A stretch of 51,263 nucleotides of DNA from a bacterium HR35 (lineage in GTDB: Bacteria; Patescibacteriota; Minisyncoccia; UBA6257; HR35): NCBI GenBank assembly GCA_002898235.1, contig BEIL01000002.1:1-51263 (forward strand). Direction: 5' to 3'. The notes under the pieces are model-generated. The model searched no databases, had not been told where the DNA came from, and saw nothing but the letters and a program-made list of their open reading frames with translations. Shown here piece by piece: positions 1-8,169 of the stretch (position 1 is its first letter; every line of letters begins with the position of its first letter). Position numbers and translations under genes: made by a program.

Positions 1-123
1 AGATTATTAAATTTATTAGGTAGAGGAGCTGGGGGAGGTCAACAACCACAACAACCACAACAACCACAACAACCACAACAACCACAACAACCACAACAAG
101 GGGGATTGCCGGGTCTTACTTAA
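1..123 (+). CDS. C-terminal end of a CDS truncated by the window edge; Pro/Gln-rich (QQP)n tail
   Basis: Frame 1 reads RLLNLLGRGAGGGQQPQQPQQ...QGGLPGLT* with a stop at 121-123; no start within the window. Confidence 0.6.
   Translation, partial: RLLNLLGRGAGGGQQPQQPQQPQQPQQPQQPQQGGLPGLT
40..102. repeat. 9-bp tandem repeat (CAACAACCA)n, about 6 perfect copies plus a partial
   Basis: Direct reading: caacaacca repeated from 40 to 93, then caacaaggg; encodes QQP repeats in frame. Confidence 0.95.
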
Positions 124-137
124 TTTAATTCTGATCT

Positions 138-803
138 ATGGATAATAATTACGATTTATTACAACTTCTTGAAGGAAAAAGTTTGGCTCTGAGAGAGTTT
201 ATTTCTTCTGAGATTTTTATTAATTTTGCTTATAAAGTTTCTCAACTTGTAGGCTTGGATATTGATTCTTATATTAAATTATTCGATTATTTTACTGTTT
301 TATCTCTCCAAGGCTTTCCAGTTGAAGAAGCCGAAGATAGATTAAATGATTTCTTGCCTAATTTAACTGAGGAGCAAAAAAAGGTAATTATTAGAGAAAT
401 GGCTCTCAATTTAATTCCCACTTTAGAAAAAATTTGGGAAATAAAACCAGAAGATGAAGAATATGAAGAAAAAGTCAAAAGATATGTTGCTTTAATGGAA
501 GCTTTCCTAAATAGACCTTACAGCCGAATGCAAGTTCAAAAAAAGCTTGAAGAGGGTCAAAAAGAAGAAATTTTCTCAGCTCCAACACCTCAAATAAAAA
601 CAGAAGAAGAAGCTGCAAATATTTCAAAAAAAGAAGCTGCTATTGATTTAACTCCGATTAGTTGGCAACCTAATGTTCAAGAAGAAAAACAAGAAGAAAT
701 TGCTTCTTCTGAATTTTCTGAAATTCCTCAAATTAGTATTAAAATTAAAGAAGAAAAAACAGAAGAAAAAGAAGAAAAAACAGTTGATTTATCACAATTT
801 TAA
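138..803 (+). CDS. Hypothetical protein with charged E/K-rich C-terminal tail, first complete gene of the T4SS-like operon
   Basis: 221-aa ORF; 1-nt overlap with next gene. Confidence 0.8.
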   Translation: MDNNYDLLQLLEGKSLALREFISSEIFINFAYKVSQLVGLDIDSYIKLFDYFTVLSLQGFPVEEAEDRLNDFLPNLTEEQKKVIIREMALNLIPTLEKIWEIKPEDEEYEEKVKRYVALMEAFLNRPYSRMQVQKKLEEGQKEEIFSAPTPQIKTEEEAANISKKEAAIDLTPISWQPNVQEEKQEEIASSEFSEIPQISIKIKEEKTEEKEEKTVDLSQF

Positions 804-1375
804 TGCCAAGAAGATTTTTTGTGCCAAAATATATTACTATCGAAGATAGACTTGAAGGATTGATTACTTTTAAACAACTTTTTGCTTTAATAATTGCTTT
901 TTTTATTTCTTATTTTGCTTTTAAAATCCATACTTACTTAGGAATTTTAGTTGGGATTTTAAGTTTTGGAGTAGCTATTTTAGGAACTTTCTGGATAGTA
1001 AACGGTAAACCATTTTTTAATGTTTTGCCTTCAGCTATTAAAACTTTACTCCAACAAGAAAAATATCTTTGGCAAAGAATACCAAGAACTTTTTATAAAG
1101 AAGTTTCTCTTCCTCAAGTAGAAGAAAAAGAAGTTTATCCAGAATTTATTGAACCAAGAAAAAGAGAATTAATTGAAGGTAATAAAATTGAATTAGAAAT
1201 TAAACAACCAGAAATTGTTCCTAGTTTTAGAGAAGTAGTTAAGGTTGATTTAGAAAAGCCTTTAGCTATTCAAAAAGATGAATTTGAAAAATTGGGTCAT
1301 CGACATGAAGCCAATCCTCATAATCCTTATCGTCTTTTCCCTTATATTAAATTTTATAAAACAAAATCTTCTTAA
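803..1375 (+). CDS. PrgI family-like membrane protein
   Basis: N-terminal 'RFFVPKYITIEDRLEGLITFKQLF' followed by two hydrophobic helices and 'GKPFFNVLPSAIKTLLQQEKYLWQR', resembling PrgI-family proteins that precede VirB4 ATPases. Confidence 0.7.
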   Translation: MPRRFFVPKYITIEDRLEGLITFKQLFALIIAFFISYFAFKIHTYLGILVGILSFGVAILGTFWIVNGKPFFNVLPSAIKTLLQQEKYLWQRIPRTFYKEVSLPQVEEKEVYPEFIEPRKRELIEGNKIELEIKQPEIVPSFREVVKVDLEKPLAIQKDEFEKLGHRHEANPHNPYRLFPYIKFYKTKSS

Positions 1376-1380
1376 AAACT

Positions 1381-2010
1381 ATGCCTCAACCAACCTATTA
1401 TTTAATTAAAGTCAAAGAAATTAAAGATAATGTTTATATTTTAGAAGATGGCAGCTTGAGAGCTGTTTTAGCTGTTCCGGGAATAAATTTAGATTTAATG
1501 AATGAGGAAGACCAAAATTTATTTCTAAATCAGTTTAAAGCTCTTTTAGATGGCTTAGATTTTCCTTTACAAGTTTTTATTTATTCCCGCTACGAAAATT
1601 TAGACAATTACTTAAAAATTATTCAAGCTAGATTAGACGAAGAAGAAAATCCGTTAATTAAATTTCAAATTGAAGAGTATATGAAATTTTTAGAAGATTA
1701 TTTAGCCAATCATAAAGTAATGAAAAAAATGTTCTTTGTTATTATTCCTTATGATTCAGCTTCAGCTGGCGCTCCTTTGCCGTTAGCTAAAAAACTGCCA
1801 GAAACTCAAGATTATCAAGAAATGCTTTTTCAATTAGAAACGCGAATAAATTATGTTACTCAAATTTTAGCTAATATGGGATTAGTTCCCATTCGATTAA
1901 ATGATTTAGAGCTTTTAGAACTTCTTTTTGAAAGTTATAATCCTAGTCTTCGCTATGGAGAAATTCCTAAACAAATTATCGAAAAATTAACTGAATTTTT
2001 GGGCAAATGA
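1381..2010 (+). CDS. VirB4/TraC N-terminal-domain-like conserved protein
   Basis: 209 aa; 'VYILEDGSLRAVLAVPGINLDLMNEEDQ' and 'LDGLDFPLQVFIYSR' resemble VirB4/TraC N-terminal segments; overlaps the ATPase ORF by 4 nt. Confidence 0.6.
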   Translation: MPQPTYYLIKVKEIKDNVYILEDGSLRAVLAVPGINLDLMNEEDQNLFLNQFKALLDGLDFPLQVFIYSRYENLDNYLKIIQARLDEEENPLIKFQIEEYMKFLEDYLANHKVMKKMFFVIIPYDSASAGAPLPLAKKLPETQDYQEMLFQLETRINYVTQILANMGLVPIRLNDLELLELLFESYNPSLRYGEIPKQIIEKLTEFLGK

Positions 2011-3806
2011 TTAATTTAAATTTACCTTTTTTCGGTAAAGGCGGAAAAATAAAAATTCCTCTTCAGAAAGAATTAGCTGGCTTTGAAAAGATTAAAGAAT
2101 TAATGGCACCTCCTGGAGCTAATTTCCTTTTAGATTATTTTCAAATTGGCGAACTTTATGGCCGAACAATTATTGTTTTAGAATATCCTTCTTATTTAAT
2201 TGGTCCTTGGCTTAGCAGGATAATAGTTTTAGATGAACCTTTCAACTTATCTTTATTTTTCTATCCAACTGATACCGGAAAAATGTTAAGAAAGCTGGAG
2301 AAACAATTAGCTCGAATCGAAGCTCAAATTAGCGAAAGAGCAAATAAAGGGCAAGTAAGGTCTCCTGAATTAGAAACAGCTTACAAAAACGTTGAAGAAT
2401 TAAGAGATTTGTTAGTTCAAGCCGAAGAAAGATTGTTTACTGTCTCTCTTTATTTAACTATTTTTGCCAAAGATAAAAAGGAGCTTGATTTAAAAACAAA
2501 AAAAATTATTAAATCATTTGAAAGTGGCTTAATTTCTGCTAAGGAAGTAATGTTTCAACAAAAAGAAGGCTTTATTTCTACTTTACCTTTAGGAATTGAT
2601 GAATTAAAGGTTTCTTATAGTCTTAATTCATCAACCGCTTCTTCTTTCTTTCCTTTTATTTCTGTAGATATTGTTGATGAAGGCGGTATTTTTATGGGAA
2701 TTAATTTAATTGACGGTGGAGTTGTAATTTTAGATAGATTTAAATATGAAAACCCTCATCTATTAATTTTAGCTCGCTCGGGTTCAGGAAAATCTTATAC
2801 TGCTAAATTAGAAATTATGAGAAGCTTAATGATGAATATTGAAGTCATTGTTTTAGACCCAGAAAATGAATATAAATCAATTTGCGATGTTTATGGTGGA
2901 ACATTTATTCCTCTTTCTCTTCAATCAGATTACAATCTTAATCCTTTTGATTTACCCTCTTTAGCTGAAGGAGAAAATCCTTATGATATTTACAAAGAGC
3001 ATATTTCTAACTTAATCAATTTAATCGAACTTTTAATTGGTGAAAAACTTTCCTCTCAAGAATTAGCTTTAGTTGATCGAGCTTTAAATCAAACTTATTT
3101 AGCTTTTAATATTTCTCCAGAATTTGGCTGGGAAAAAACTGAAATTTTTCCAACGCTTAATGATTTTGAAAAAGTTTTAAGAAGCACTGTTGGTGGTGAA
3201 ACCATTGCTGATAAACTTTATCCTTATACCGAAGGAACCTTTGCTGGCTTTTTAAATAAACAAACAAATGTTGAAATGGATAATCGCTTAATCGTTTTTG
3301 GTTTAAAAGACTTGCCTGAAGTTTTAAGACCGATTGGCATGTTTATTGCTTTAAGTTTTATTATGAATAGAGTAAAAAGAAAATTAAAAAAAAGAGTTTT
3401 GATTATTGACGAGGCTTGGTGGATTATGAAACAACCTTTTGGAGCTGAATTTCTTTTAAATGTCATCAAAAGAGGAAGAAAATATAAGTTAGCAGTTACT
3501 AATATAACTCAGGATGTTGAAGACTTTTTAAATTCAGAATATGGTAAGCCAATTATTACTAATTCAGCTATAATTTTCTTAATGAAACAATCAACAGCTT
3601 CAGCTGACTTATTAAAGCAAATTTTTTACCTTTCTGAAGGAGAAAAAAATTTTTTAGTTCAGGCAGAAAGAGGCAATGGTATTTTAATTGCTGGTGGTAA
3701 AAGAGTTCCTTTGTATGTTTTAGCTTCTTATGCTGAAGACCAAATTATAAGAACTAGGCCGGATCAATTAATAGCTTTAGAGAAAGTAAAAGATTTAGGC
3801 CTTTAA
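2007..3806 (+). CDS. VirB4/TraC-type conjugal transfer / T4SS ATPase
   Basis: Walker A 'ARSGSGKSYTAK', 'VIVLDPENEY', Walker B 'RVLIIDEAWWIM', 'RGRKYKLAVTNITQDVEDFL'. Confidence 0.88.
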   Translation: MINLNLPFFGKGGKIKIPLQKELAGFEKIKELMAPPGANFLLDYFQIGELYGRTIIVLEYPSYLIGPWLSRIIVLDEPFNLSLFFYPTDTGKMLRKLEKQLARIEAQISERANKGQVRSPELETAYKNVEELRDLLVQAEERLFTVSLYLTIFAKDKKELDLKTKKIIKSFESGLISAKEVMFQQKEGFISTLPLGIDELKVSYSLNSSTASSFFPFISVDIVDEGGIFMGINLIDGGVVILDRFKYENPHLLILARSGSGKSYTAKLEIMRSLMMNIEVIVLDPENEYKSICDVYGGTFIPLSLQSDYNLNPFDLPSLAEGENPYDIYKEHISNLINLIELLIGEKLSSQELALVDRALNQTYLAFNISPEFGWEKTEIFPTLNDFEKVLRSTVGGETIADKLYPYTEGTFAGFLNKQTNVEMDNRLIVFGLKDLPEVLRPIGMFIALSFIMNRVKRKLKKRVLIIDEAWWIMKQPFGAEFLLNVIKRGRKYKLAVTNITQDVEDFLNSEYGKPIITNSAIIFLMKQSTASADLLKQIFYLSEGEKNFLVQAERGNGILIAGGKRVPLYVLASYAEDQIIRTRPDQLIALEKVKDLGL

Positions 3807-3807
3807 A

Positions 3808-5016
3808 ATGAAAGGTTTTCTTTATCTTCCACTTTTGTTTTTAGCTTTTATTATTGATGTGATTGAAATAATTTTAAGCTTAGCCGATTCAACAGTTATT
3901 CTCATTGTCTTACACATTCTTCAAATTTTACTTGATCTTTTATTTAATCTTTTATTTTTGGTAATTTTTTTACCTTCAATTTTTGAAGCTCTTAGAGAAA
4001 AAAGAGCAAAAACTGTTTTAATTAGAAGAATTGTTGCTTTTCTTACAGAAGCTATTGGTGAATCAATTCCTGTTTTAGATTTCCTACCTATTAGATCTCT
4101 AACTATTTTTTTTATGTGGCTTGATGAATCAGGAATAATTGAAAAAATCCAAAAAAAGATAAGCGAGACAATTTCTAAAGCTTCTCAACTTCCGGTCATT
4201 GGTACCTTGGTTAAAAAATATTCAGAAGTTTTAGAACAACCATTAGTTAAAGAAGTTTTACCAAGAGTTGTTTCCAATAAAGCTATTGAAACTTTATCTC
4301 CGATTTCTTCTCTTCCTCAAACACCCCAGGTTATTCAACCTAAAAAAATAGAGACTTCTCCAAAAACTCCTTATCTTAAATCCGCTAAATTATCTACTCG
4401 AGGAACTGTTTTTGTTTTCCTCTTTTTCTTTTCTCTTTTTTCCTTTTCTTCAATTTCTTTAGCTCAAACAAAAGAGGTTTATTTCTTTACTAAAAAAACC
4501 AAAGACGGAATTATTGTCTCAAGTATTTTTGTTAATCCAAAAACTAAAACCATTTACGAACCGCCTCCAGTTTCTAAATTTGATTGGAAAATTCCTTTTT
4601 CTCAAGATTTTTCAATTACTTCTTATAAAAGTTTTTTAAAAGTTGATCCTGACCCTAAATTTAAAAGAGAATCAGCTAAAATTAAACTTTTTGTTTCCGG
4701 CATAAGTTTTAAAGATAAAAAATTTTATGAAGGCGAGGTTTTTCTTCCCTCTCCTGATATTTCAATTATTAAAATTAAAAACTCCTATTTTGAACTGCCA
4801 TTTTTAGGAAAAATCGAAGGTAATGAAATTCTTAGTTATAAAACTTGGAATTTTACTTCTGACAATTTAACTAATGTTTGGAAGTTAAATGATATTTTCC
4901 TTAGTAATCAAAGGCAACTAAATATTAATTTAATTTCCCCTGGCCTGCTTTCTTTAGAAGTAGTTAATTTAAACAATCGTAACGAAAAAGTGATAAAATT
5001 TCTTTTAGTTAAATAA
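3808..5016 (+). CDS. Multi-helix membrane protein of T4SS-like operon, hypothetical
   Basis: 402 aa, several hydrophobic segments at the N-terminus plus an internal signal-like helix; 1 nt after the VirB4 gene. Confidence 0.75.
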   Translation: MKGFLYLPLLFLAFIIDVIEIILSLADSTVILIVLHILQILLDLLFNLLFLVIFLPSIFEALREKRAKTVLIRRIVAFLTEAIGESIPVLDFLPIRSLTIFFMWLDESGIIEKIQKKISETISKASQLPVIGTLVKKYSEVLEQPLVKEVLPRVVSNKAIETLSPISSLPQTPQVIQPKKIETSPKTPYLKSAKLSTRGTVFVFLFFFSLFSFSSISLAQTKEVYFFTKKTKDGIIVSSIFVNPKTKTIYEPPPVSKFDWKIPFSQDFSITSYKSFLKVDPDPKFKRESAKIKLFVSGISFKDKKFYEGEVFLPSPDISIIKIKNSYFELPFLGKIEGNEILSYKTWNFTSDNLTNVWKLNDIFLSNQRQLNINLISPGLLSLEVVNLNNRNEKVIKFLLVK

Positions 5017-5323
5017 AATGCCCAACATTCAATCAATTTTAAGTTGTTATGACCTTCAGAGTTGTTTTCAGGCTGTTTATAATTTAGGTTTAGTTTTGCT
5101 TTTTGTTTTAGCTTTTTTGAATATGGTTTATGGAGCTGTACTTTATCTTTTTTCAGCTGCAAGTATTTTTAGTAAAGAGGAAGGAAAAAATAGGATTATT
5201 AACTCTATTGGAGCAATTGCTATAACCTTAATCTTGCCTCAAATTTTAAATATTATTAATCCTGGTATTTTTCAAGTTAAGCTTTGGATTCCAACTATTC
5301 AAGAAGCTAAAAGTCCGGTTTTT
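5010..5323 (+). repeat. Copy 1 of a 314-bp perfect inverted repeat (partner 47382..47695)
   Basis: Base-by-base comparison with the reverse complement of 47382..47695 shows no mismatch; identity starts at TAAATAAAATG and ends at CCGGTTTTT. Confidence 0.97.
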
Positions 5324-5869
5324 AAGACAGAAGCTCTTTGGGGAGAAGCTGAAATTGTAAATCAAGTAAATAGCGTTATTCCTACCCAAGCTTATTATTG
5401 GCTTGATCCAAATAAAGCTGGGAAATTAGCTGATTATACTTGTTTTAGTAACGCAATTTATGTAGATAAAAACGATTCTCTATTTGGAAGCTCGACGTCT
5501 TATAATGGTATCCCTGTTTCTTCCTTGGTTAATAAACAATTGGTTGAGTGTGTAACTCCAAAATATTCTAACTTTAGGATAACTCAAGGTTATAATCCTG
5601 GTTCTTTTGATAAATCTCATCAATTAGGCTATGGAATTGATATTATTCCTAATGATGGAAATTATCAAGCTTTAACAAATGCCTTAGTTAATTGCGGTTT
5701 TTCTGTTTTAAACGAAAGCGAAAGAGTAATTGAATGTTATGGCGAAGGAAGTACTAGGCTAGTTAAACCTTGTCCTTCTGAATGTAGAAGCAGCTATCTT
5801 AAACCTGGTTGTGTTTGTGCTTATACCGGACCTCATCTTCATGCTGCTTTAATGGTCAGAGAAAAATAA
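5018..5869 (+). CDS. T4SS pilin-like two-TM N-terminal module fused to an M15-like (LAS-type) metallopeptidase domain
   Basis: N-terminus with two hydrophobic helices (TrbC/VirB2/T4SS_pilin style). C-terminus has 'SHQLGYGIDI' (HxxGxxxD, as in M15) and 'GPHLHAAL' (HxH). The N-terminal ~102 aa are identical to ORF 46707..47687. Confidence 0.75.
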   Translation: MPNIQSILSCYDLQSCFQAVYNLGLVLLFVLAFLNMVYGAVLYLFSAASIFSKEEGKNRIINSIGAIAITLILPQILNIINPGIFQVKLWIPTIQEAKSPVFKTEALWGEAEIVNQVNSVIPTQAYYWLDPNKAGKLADYTCFSNAIYVDKNDSLFGSSTSYNGIPVSSLVNKQLVECVTPKYSNFRITQGYNPGSFDKSHQLGYGIDIIPNDGNYQALTNALVNCGFSVLNESERVIECYGEGSTRLVKPCPSECRSSYLKPGCVCAYTGPHLHAALMVREK

Positions 5870-5885
5870 TAGCAAAATAAGAAAA

Positions 5886-7040
5886 ATGAGAAAACAAATA
5901 ATTTTTTTAGTAGGTTTAGGAGTAATAGTCATTATTTTAGTTGTTTCAATAGTAGGCTATTTTGCTACTCGACCTAAAACTCAGCCAACAAAACCCCAAG
6001 TAGTTGAAGTTTTAGAAGAGAAACCATCTCCACCAGCAGCAATAGAAGAAAAAAAAATAACTTTACCCGGACTTCAAATTACTACTTCAGAAAGTACGAC
6101 CTCAGAAAACATTGAGGAAATACCAACAACTACTTTAGGACAATTAACCAAGCCCCTTTTTGAAAAGGAGTATATTTTTGCTGGTTTAATCTATCCTTAT
6201 GTTTATCTTTATGATCCTGGAGAGGGTATTTTGAAATATATCAATTTAGATGACAAAACTTATAAAGAGCTTTATCGAAGTTTTTCTCTTTATTACCCTT
6301 TGGTTTCGCCTACAAGAAAAAGAATTGTTTTTCAAGAAAACAATGTTTGGAAGGTTTTAGATTTGTCACTTGACGAAACTAAAACGCTTAATTATCAACT
6401 TTCTGATTTTGCCTGGAAAAATGACGAACTTTATTATTTTGCTTTTGATGAAAATCGCGGCGGTGGGGTATATAAATTTTCTGACTTTAATAAAGAACCA
6501 ATACTTTTAAGCAAATTAAATTTACCTGAAGCCAAGATGGAGATTTTTGGTGATTCTCTTTTAGTTTGGGCCTCTCCTCTTATTTCTTATAATTCACCAA
6601 TATTTCTTCTAGACTTAAAAAGGCCGGCAGCTTTTAAACTAATTTTTGAAGAAAAGACTTATCCTTCGCTTTTAGCTAATAGTAGTGGTGAGTATCTTTT
6701 TTTAAGCTCAGTTGAAAATGGTTTGTGGGTTTCTAAAATTTATAATCGAAGCTTTAAGGTAATTAAAGAATTTAATTGGGGAAGCTTAAAGGAAAAGTGT
6801 ACTTTTCAAAAAGTTTTGGTATGTGGAGTACCAATCAATCAAGAAACAGATTTAATTTCTTGGTATCATTTAAATAAAAGCTTTAATGATAAGATAATTA
6901 TTTTTGACCCAGTTAAAAAAGAAGAAAAAGAAATAATTTTAGATAAAAATTATGATGTTTTATATCCTCAATTAACACCTTTAGGAGTTATTTTCTTAAA
7001 TCGAAACGATTCAAAACTTTATTTAGTTACCTTAGAATAA
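5886..7040 (+). CDS. Membrane-anchored hypothetical protein, possible beta-propeller-type ectodomain
   Basis: 384 aa, single N-terminal TM helix, P/T/E-rich linker, then repeated beta-rich segments. Confidence 0.65.
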   Translation: MRKQIIFLVGLGVIVIILVVSIVGYFATRPKTQPTKPQVVEVLEEKPSPPAAIEEKKITLPGLQITTSESTTSENIEEIPTTTLGQLTKPLFEKEYIFAGLIYPYVYLYDPGEGILKYINLDDKTYKELYRSFSLYYPLVSPTRKRIVFQENNVWKVLDLSLDETKTLNYQLSDFAWKNDELYYFAFDENRGGGVYKFSDFNKEPILLSKLNLPEAKMEIFGDSLLVWASPLISYNSPIFLLDLKRPAAFKLIFEEKTYPSLLANSSGEYLFLSSVENGLWVSKIYNRSFKVIKEFNWGSLKEKCTFQKVLVCGVPINQETDLISWYHLNKSFNDKIIIFDPVKKEEKEIILDKNYDVLYPQLTPLGVIFLNRNDSKLYLVTLE

Positions 7041-7041
7041 T

Positions 7042-7665
7042 TTATTTTTCTAAAGAAATTGGTTTAAGTTTTTCTTCATAAAAAAGAAAAAGTTTTTTCT
7101 CAATTATTAACAAAATAAGGTTCGTTAGCCAATAGATTGAAAAAATAGCCGGGAAATTAATTATTACTAAAGCAATTAAACCAATCAACAAAAATTGGTT
7201 TTTCAAATCTTCTTTATTAAAGAGATAGACGCTTAAGAATTGAAAAAAGATAGTTAGTCCGATTAAAATGGGATTTTTAGAGGCTAAGTTAATCACCCCC
7301 AAAAACATTAAATTTTTATTTTCTGCCAAAATTTTCTTTAAAAGAAAAAAAATGGCAATTAAAAGAGGAAATGGTAAAAACTGAAAAACGATAGAAAGAA
7401 AAGGGTTAAATTTTTCTTCTTGATAAATTTTATTAATTTCTTCTAATTGTTTTAAGGGATCATTTTTATGTTTTTCCATAAGATTTTTTATTTTTGGTCT
7501 AATCTTTTTTAGTTTTATTTCTTCTTTAAAAACTAAATAACTTAAGGGCAAAATCGAAAGCCTAAAAAGAAAAGTAAATAAAATCAAAGCTAAGCCATAA
7601 TCATTAGTTAGAGAGTATAAAAATTTATAAAAACCTAAAAAGTTTTCTGTTAAAAAATTAATCAT
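7042..7665 (-). CDS. yidC: YidC/Oxa1-type membrane insertase (short)
   Basis: 'YGLALILFTFLFRLSILPLSYLVFKEEIKLKKIRPKIKNLMEKHKNDPLKQLEEINKIYQEEKFNPF'; follows rnpA. Confidence 0.85.
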   Translation of the reverse strand: MINFLTENFLGFYKFLYSLTNDYGLALILFTFLFRLSILPLSYLVFKEEIKLKKIRPKIKNLMEKHKNDPLKQLEEINKIYQEEKFNPFLSIVFQFLPFPLLIAIFFLLKKILAENKNLMFLGVINLASKNPILIGLTIFFQFLSVYLFNKEDLKNQFLLIGLIALVIINFPAIFSIYWLTNLILLIIEKKLFLFYEEKLKPISLEK

Positions 7666-7999
7666 TTATTTTTTGTAAGAGTTTTAATAATTCTTGTTCT
7701 AATTCTTTAATTTTTTTTTCGACCAATTCCCTCTTAATTAATAAAATGACGAAATCATACTTTTTTTCCACTAATTTTCCCCAATTTTTTCTAATTATTT
7801 CGTAAATTTTTCTTTTAAGTTTATTTCTAATCACCGCCTTCTTGAAAATCTTTATTTCTGGTTTTACTGAAAACCTCGGATAAGATAAATTATTTGGCCT
7901 ATAAAAAATAAGAAAATTTTCCGATTTTAAGCTCTTTCTTTTCTCAATAAAAAAATTTTTCAAATCATCGCCTTTTAATCTAAAAATCTTTTTTAACAT
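7658..7999 (-). CDS. rnpA: Ribonuclease P protein component
   Basis: 'KPEIKIFKKAVIRNKLKRKIYEIIRKN' RnpA-like basic motif; lies between rpmH and yidC. Confidence 0.85.
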   Translation of the reverse strand: MLKKIFRLKGDDLKNFFIEKRKSLKSENFLIFYRPNNLSYPRFSVKPEIKIFKKAVIRNKLKRKIYEIIRKNWGKLVEKKYDFVILLIKRELVEKKIKELEQELLKLLQKIND

Positions 8000-8005
8000 T
8001 AAATC

Positions 8006-8119
8006 TTAAGCTAATCTTTTTCTTCCTTTTCTTCTTCGTCTTTGAAGAATCTTTCTTCCAGCTTTAGTCCTCTTTCTAACTAAAAATCCTGATGTTCTTT
8101 TCTTTTTTCTCTTGGTCAT
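8006..8119 (-). CDS. rpmH: 50S ribosomal protein L34 (37 aa)
   Basis: Translated by hand from the minus strand: MTKRKKKRTSGFLVRKRTKAGRKILQRRRRKGRKRLA*; not in the ORF track because of its size. Confidence 0.93.
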   Translation of the reverse strand: MTKRKKKRTSGFLVRKRTKAGRKILQRRRRKGRKRLA

Positions 8120-8128
8120 TTTTGTCTC

Positions 8129-8158
8129 TTGAAGTCAATCTCTAGTTTATATTATAAT
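8129..8158 (+). promoter_or_regulatory. Candidate sigma70-type promoter for dnaA (TTGAAG - 18 bp - TATAAT)
   Basis: TTGAAG at 8129-8134, TATAAT at 8153-8158, 11 bp upstream of the dnaA ATG. Confidence 0.5.
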
Positions 8159-8169
8159 ACATCTTAAAA

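Noticed and set aside
40-102. Regular repeats resembling a CRISPR array
   Set aside because: 9-bp contiguous units without spacers and in-frame coding; no cas genes in the window.
287-478. Small antisense ORFs 287..478, 3224..3469, 16119..16373, 26370..26618, 27777..27965
   Set aside because: Fully inside well-supported coding genes on the other strand with no independent signal.
4908-5162. Repeated ORF 4908..5162 (-) and 47543..47725 (+), sharing 'MQLKKDKVQLHKPYSKKLKQKAKLNLNYKQPENNSEGHNNLKLIECWAFYL'
   Set aside because: Antisense translation of the 314-bp repeat; the sense frame encodes the pilin-like module. Useful only as confirmation of the repeat.
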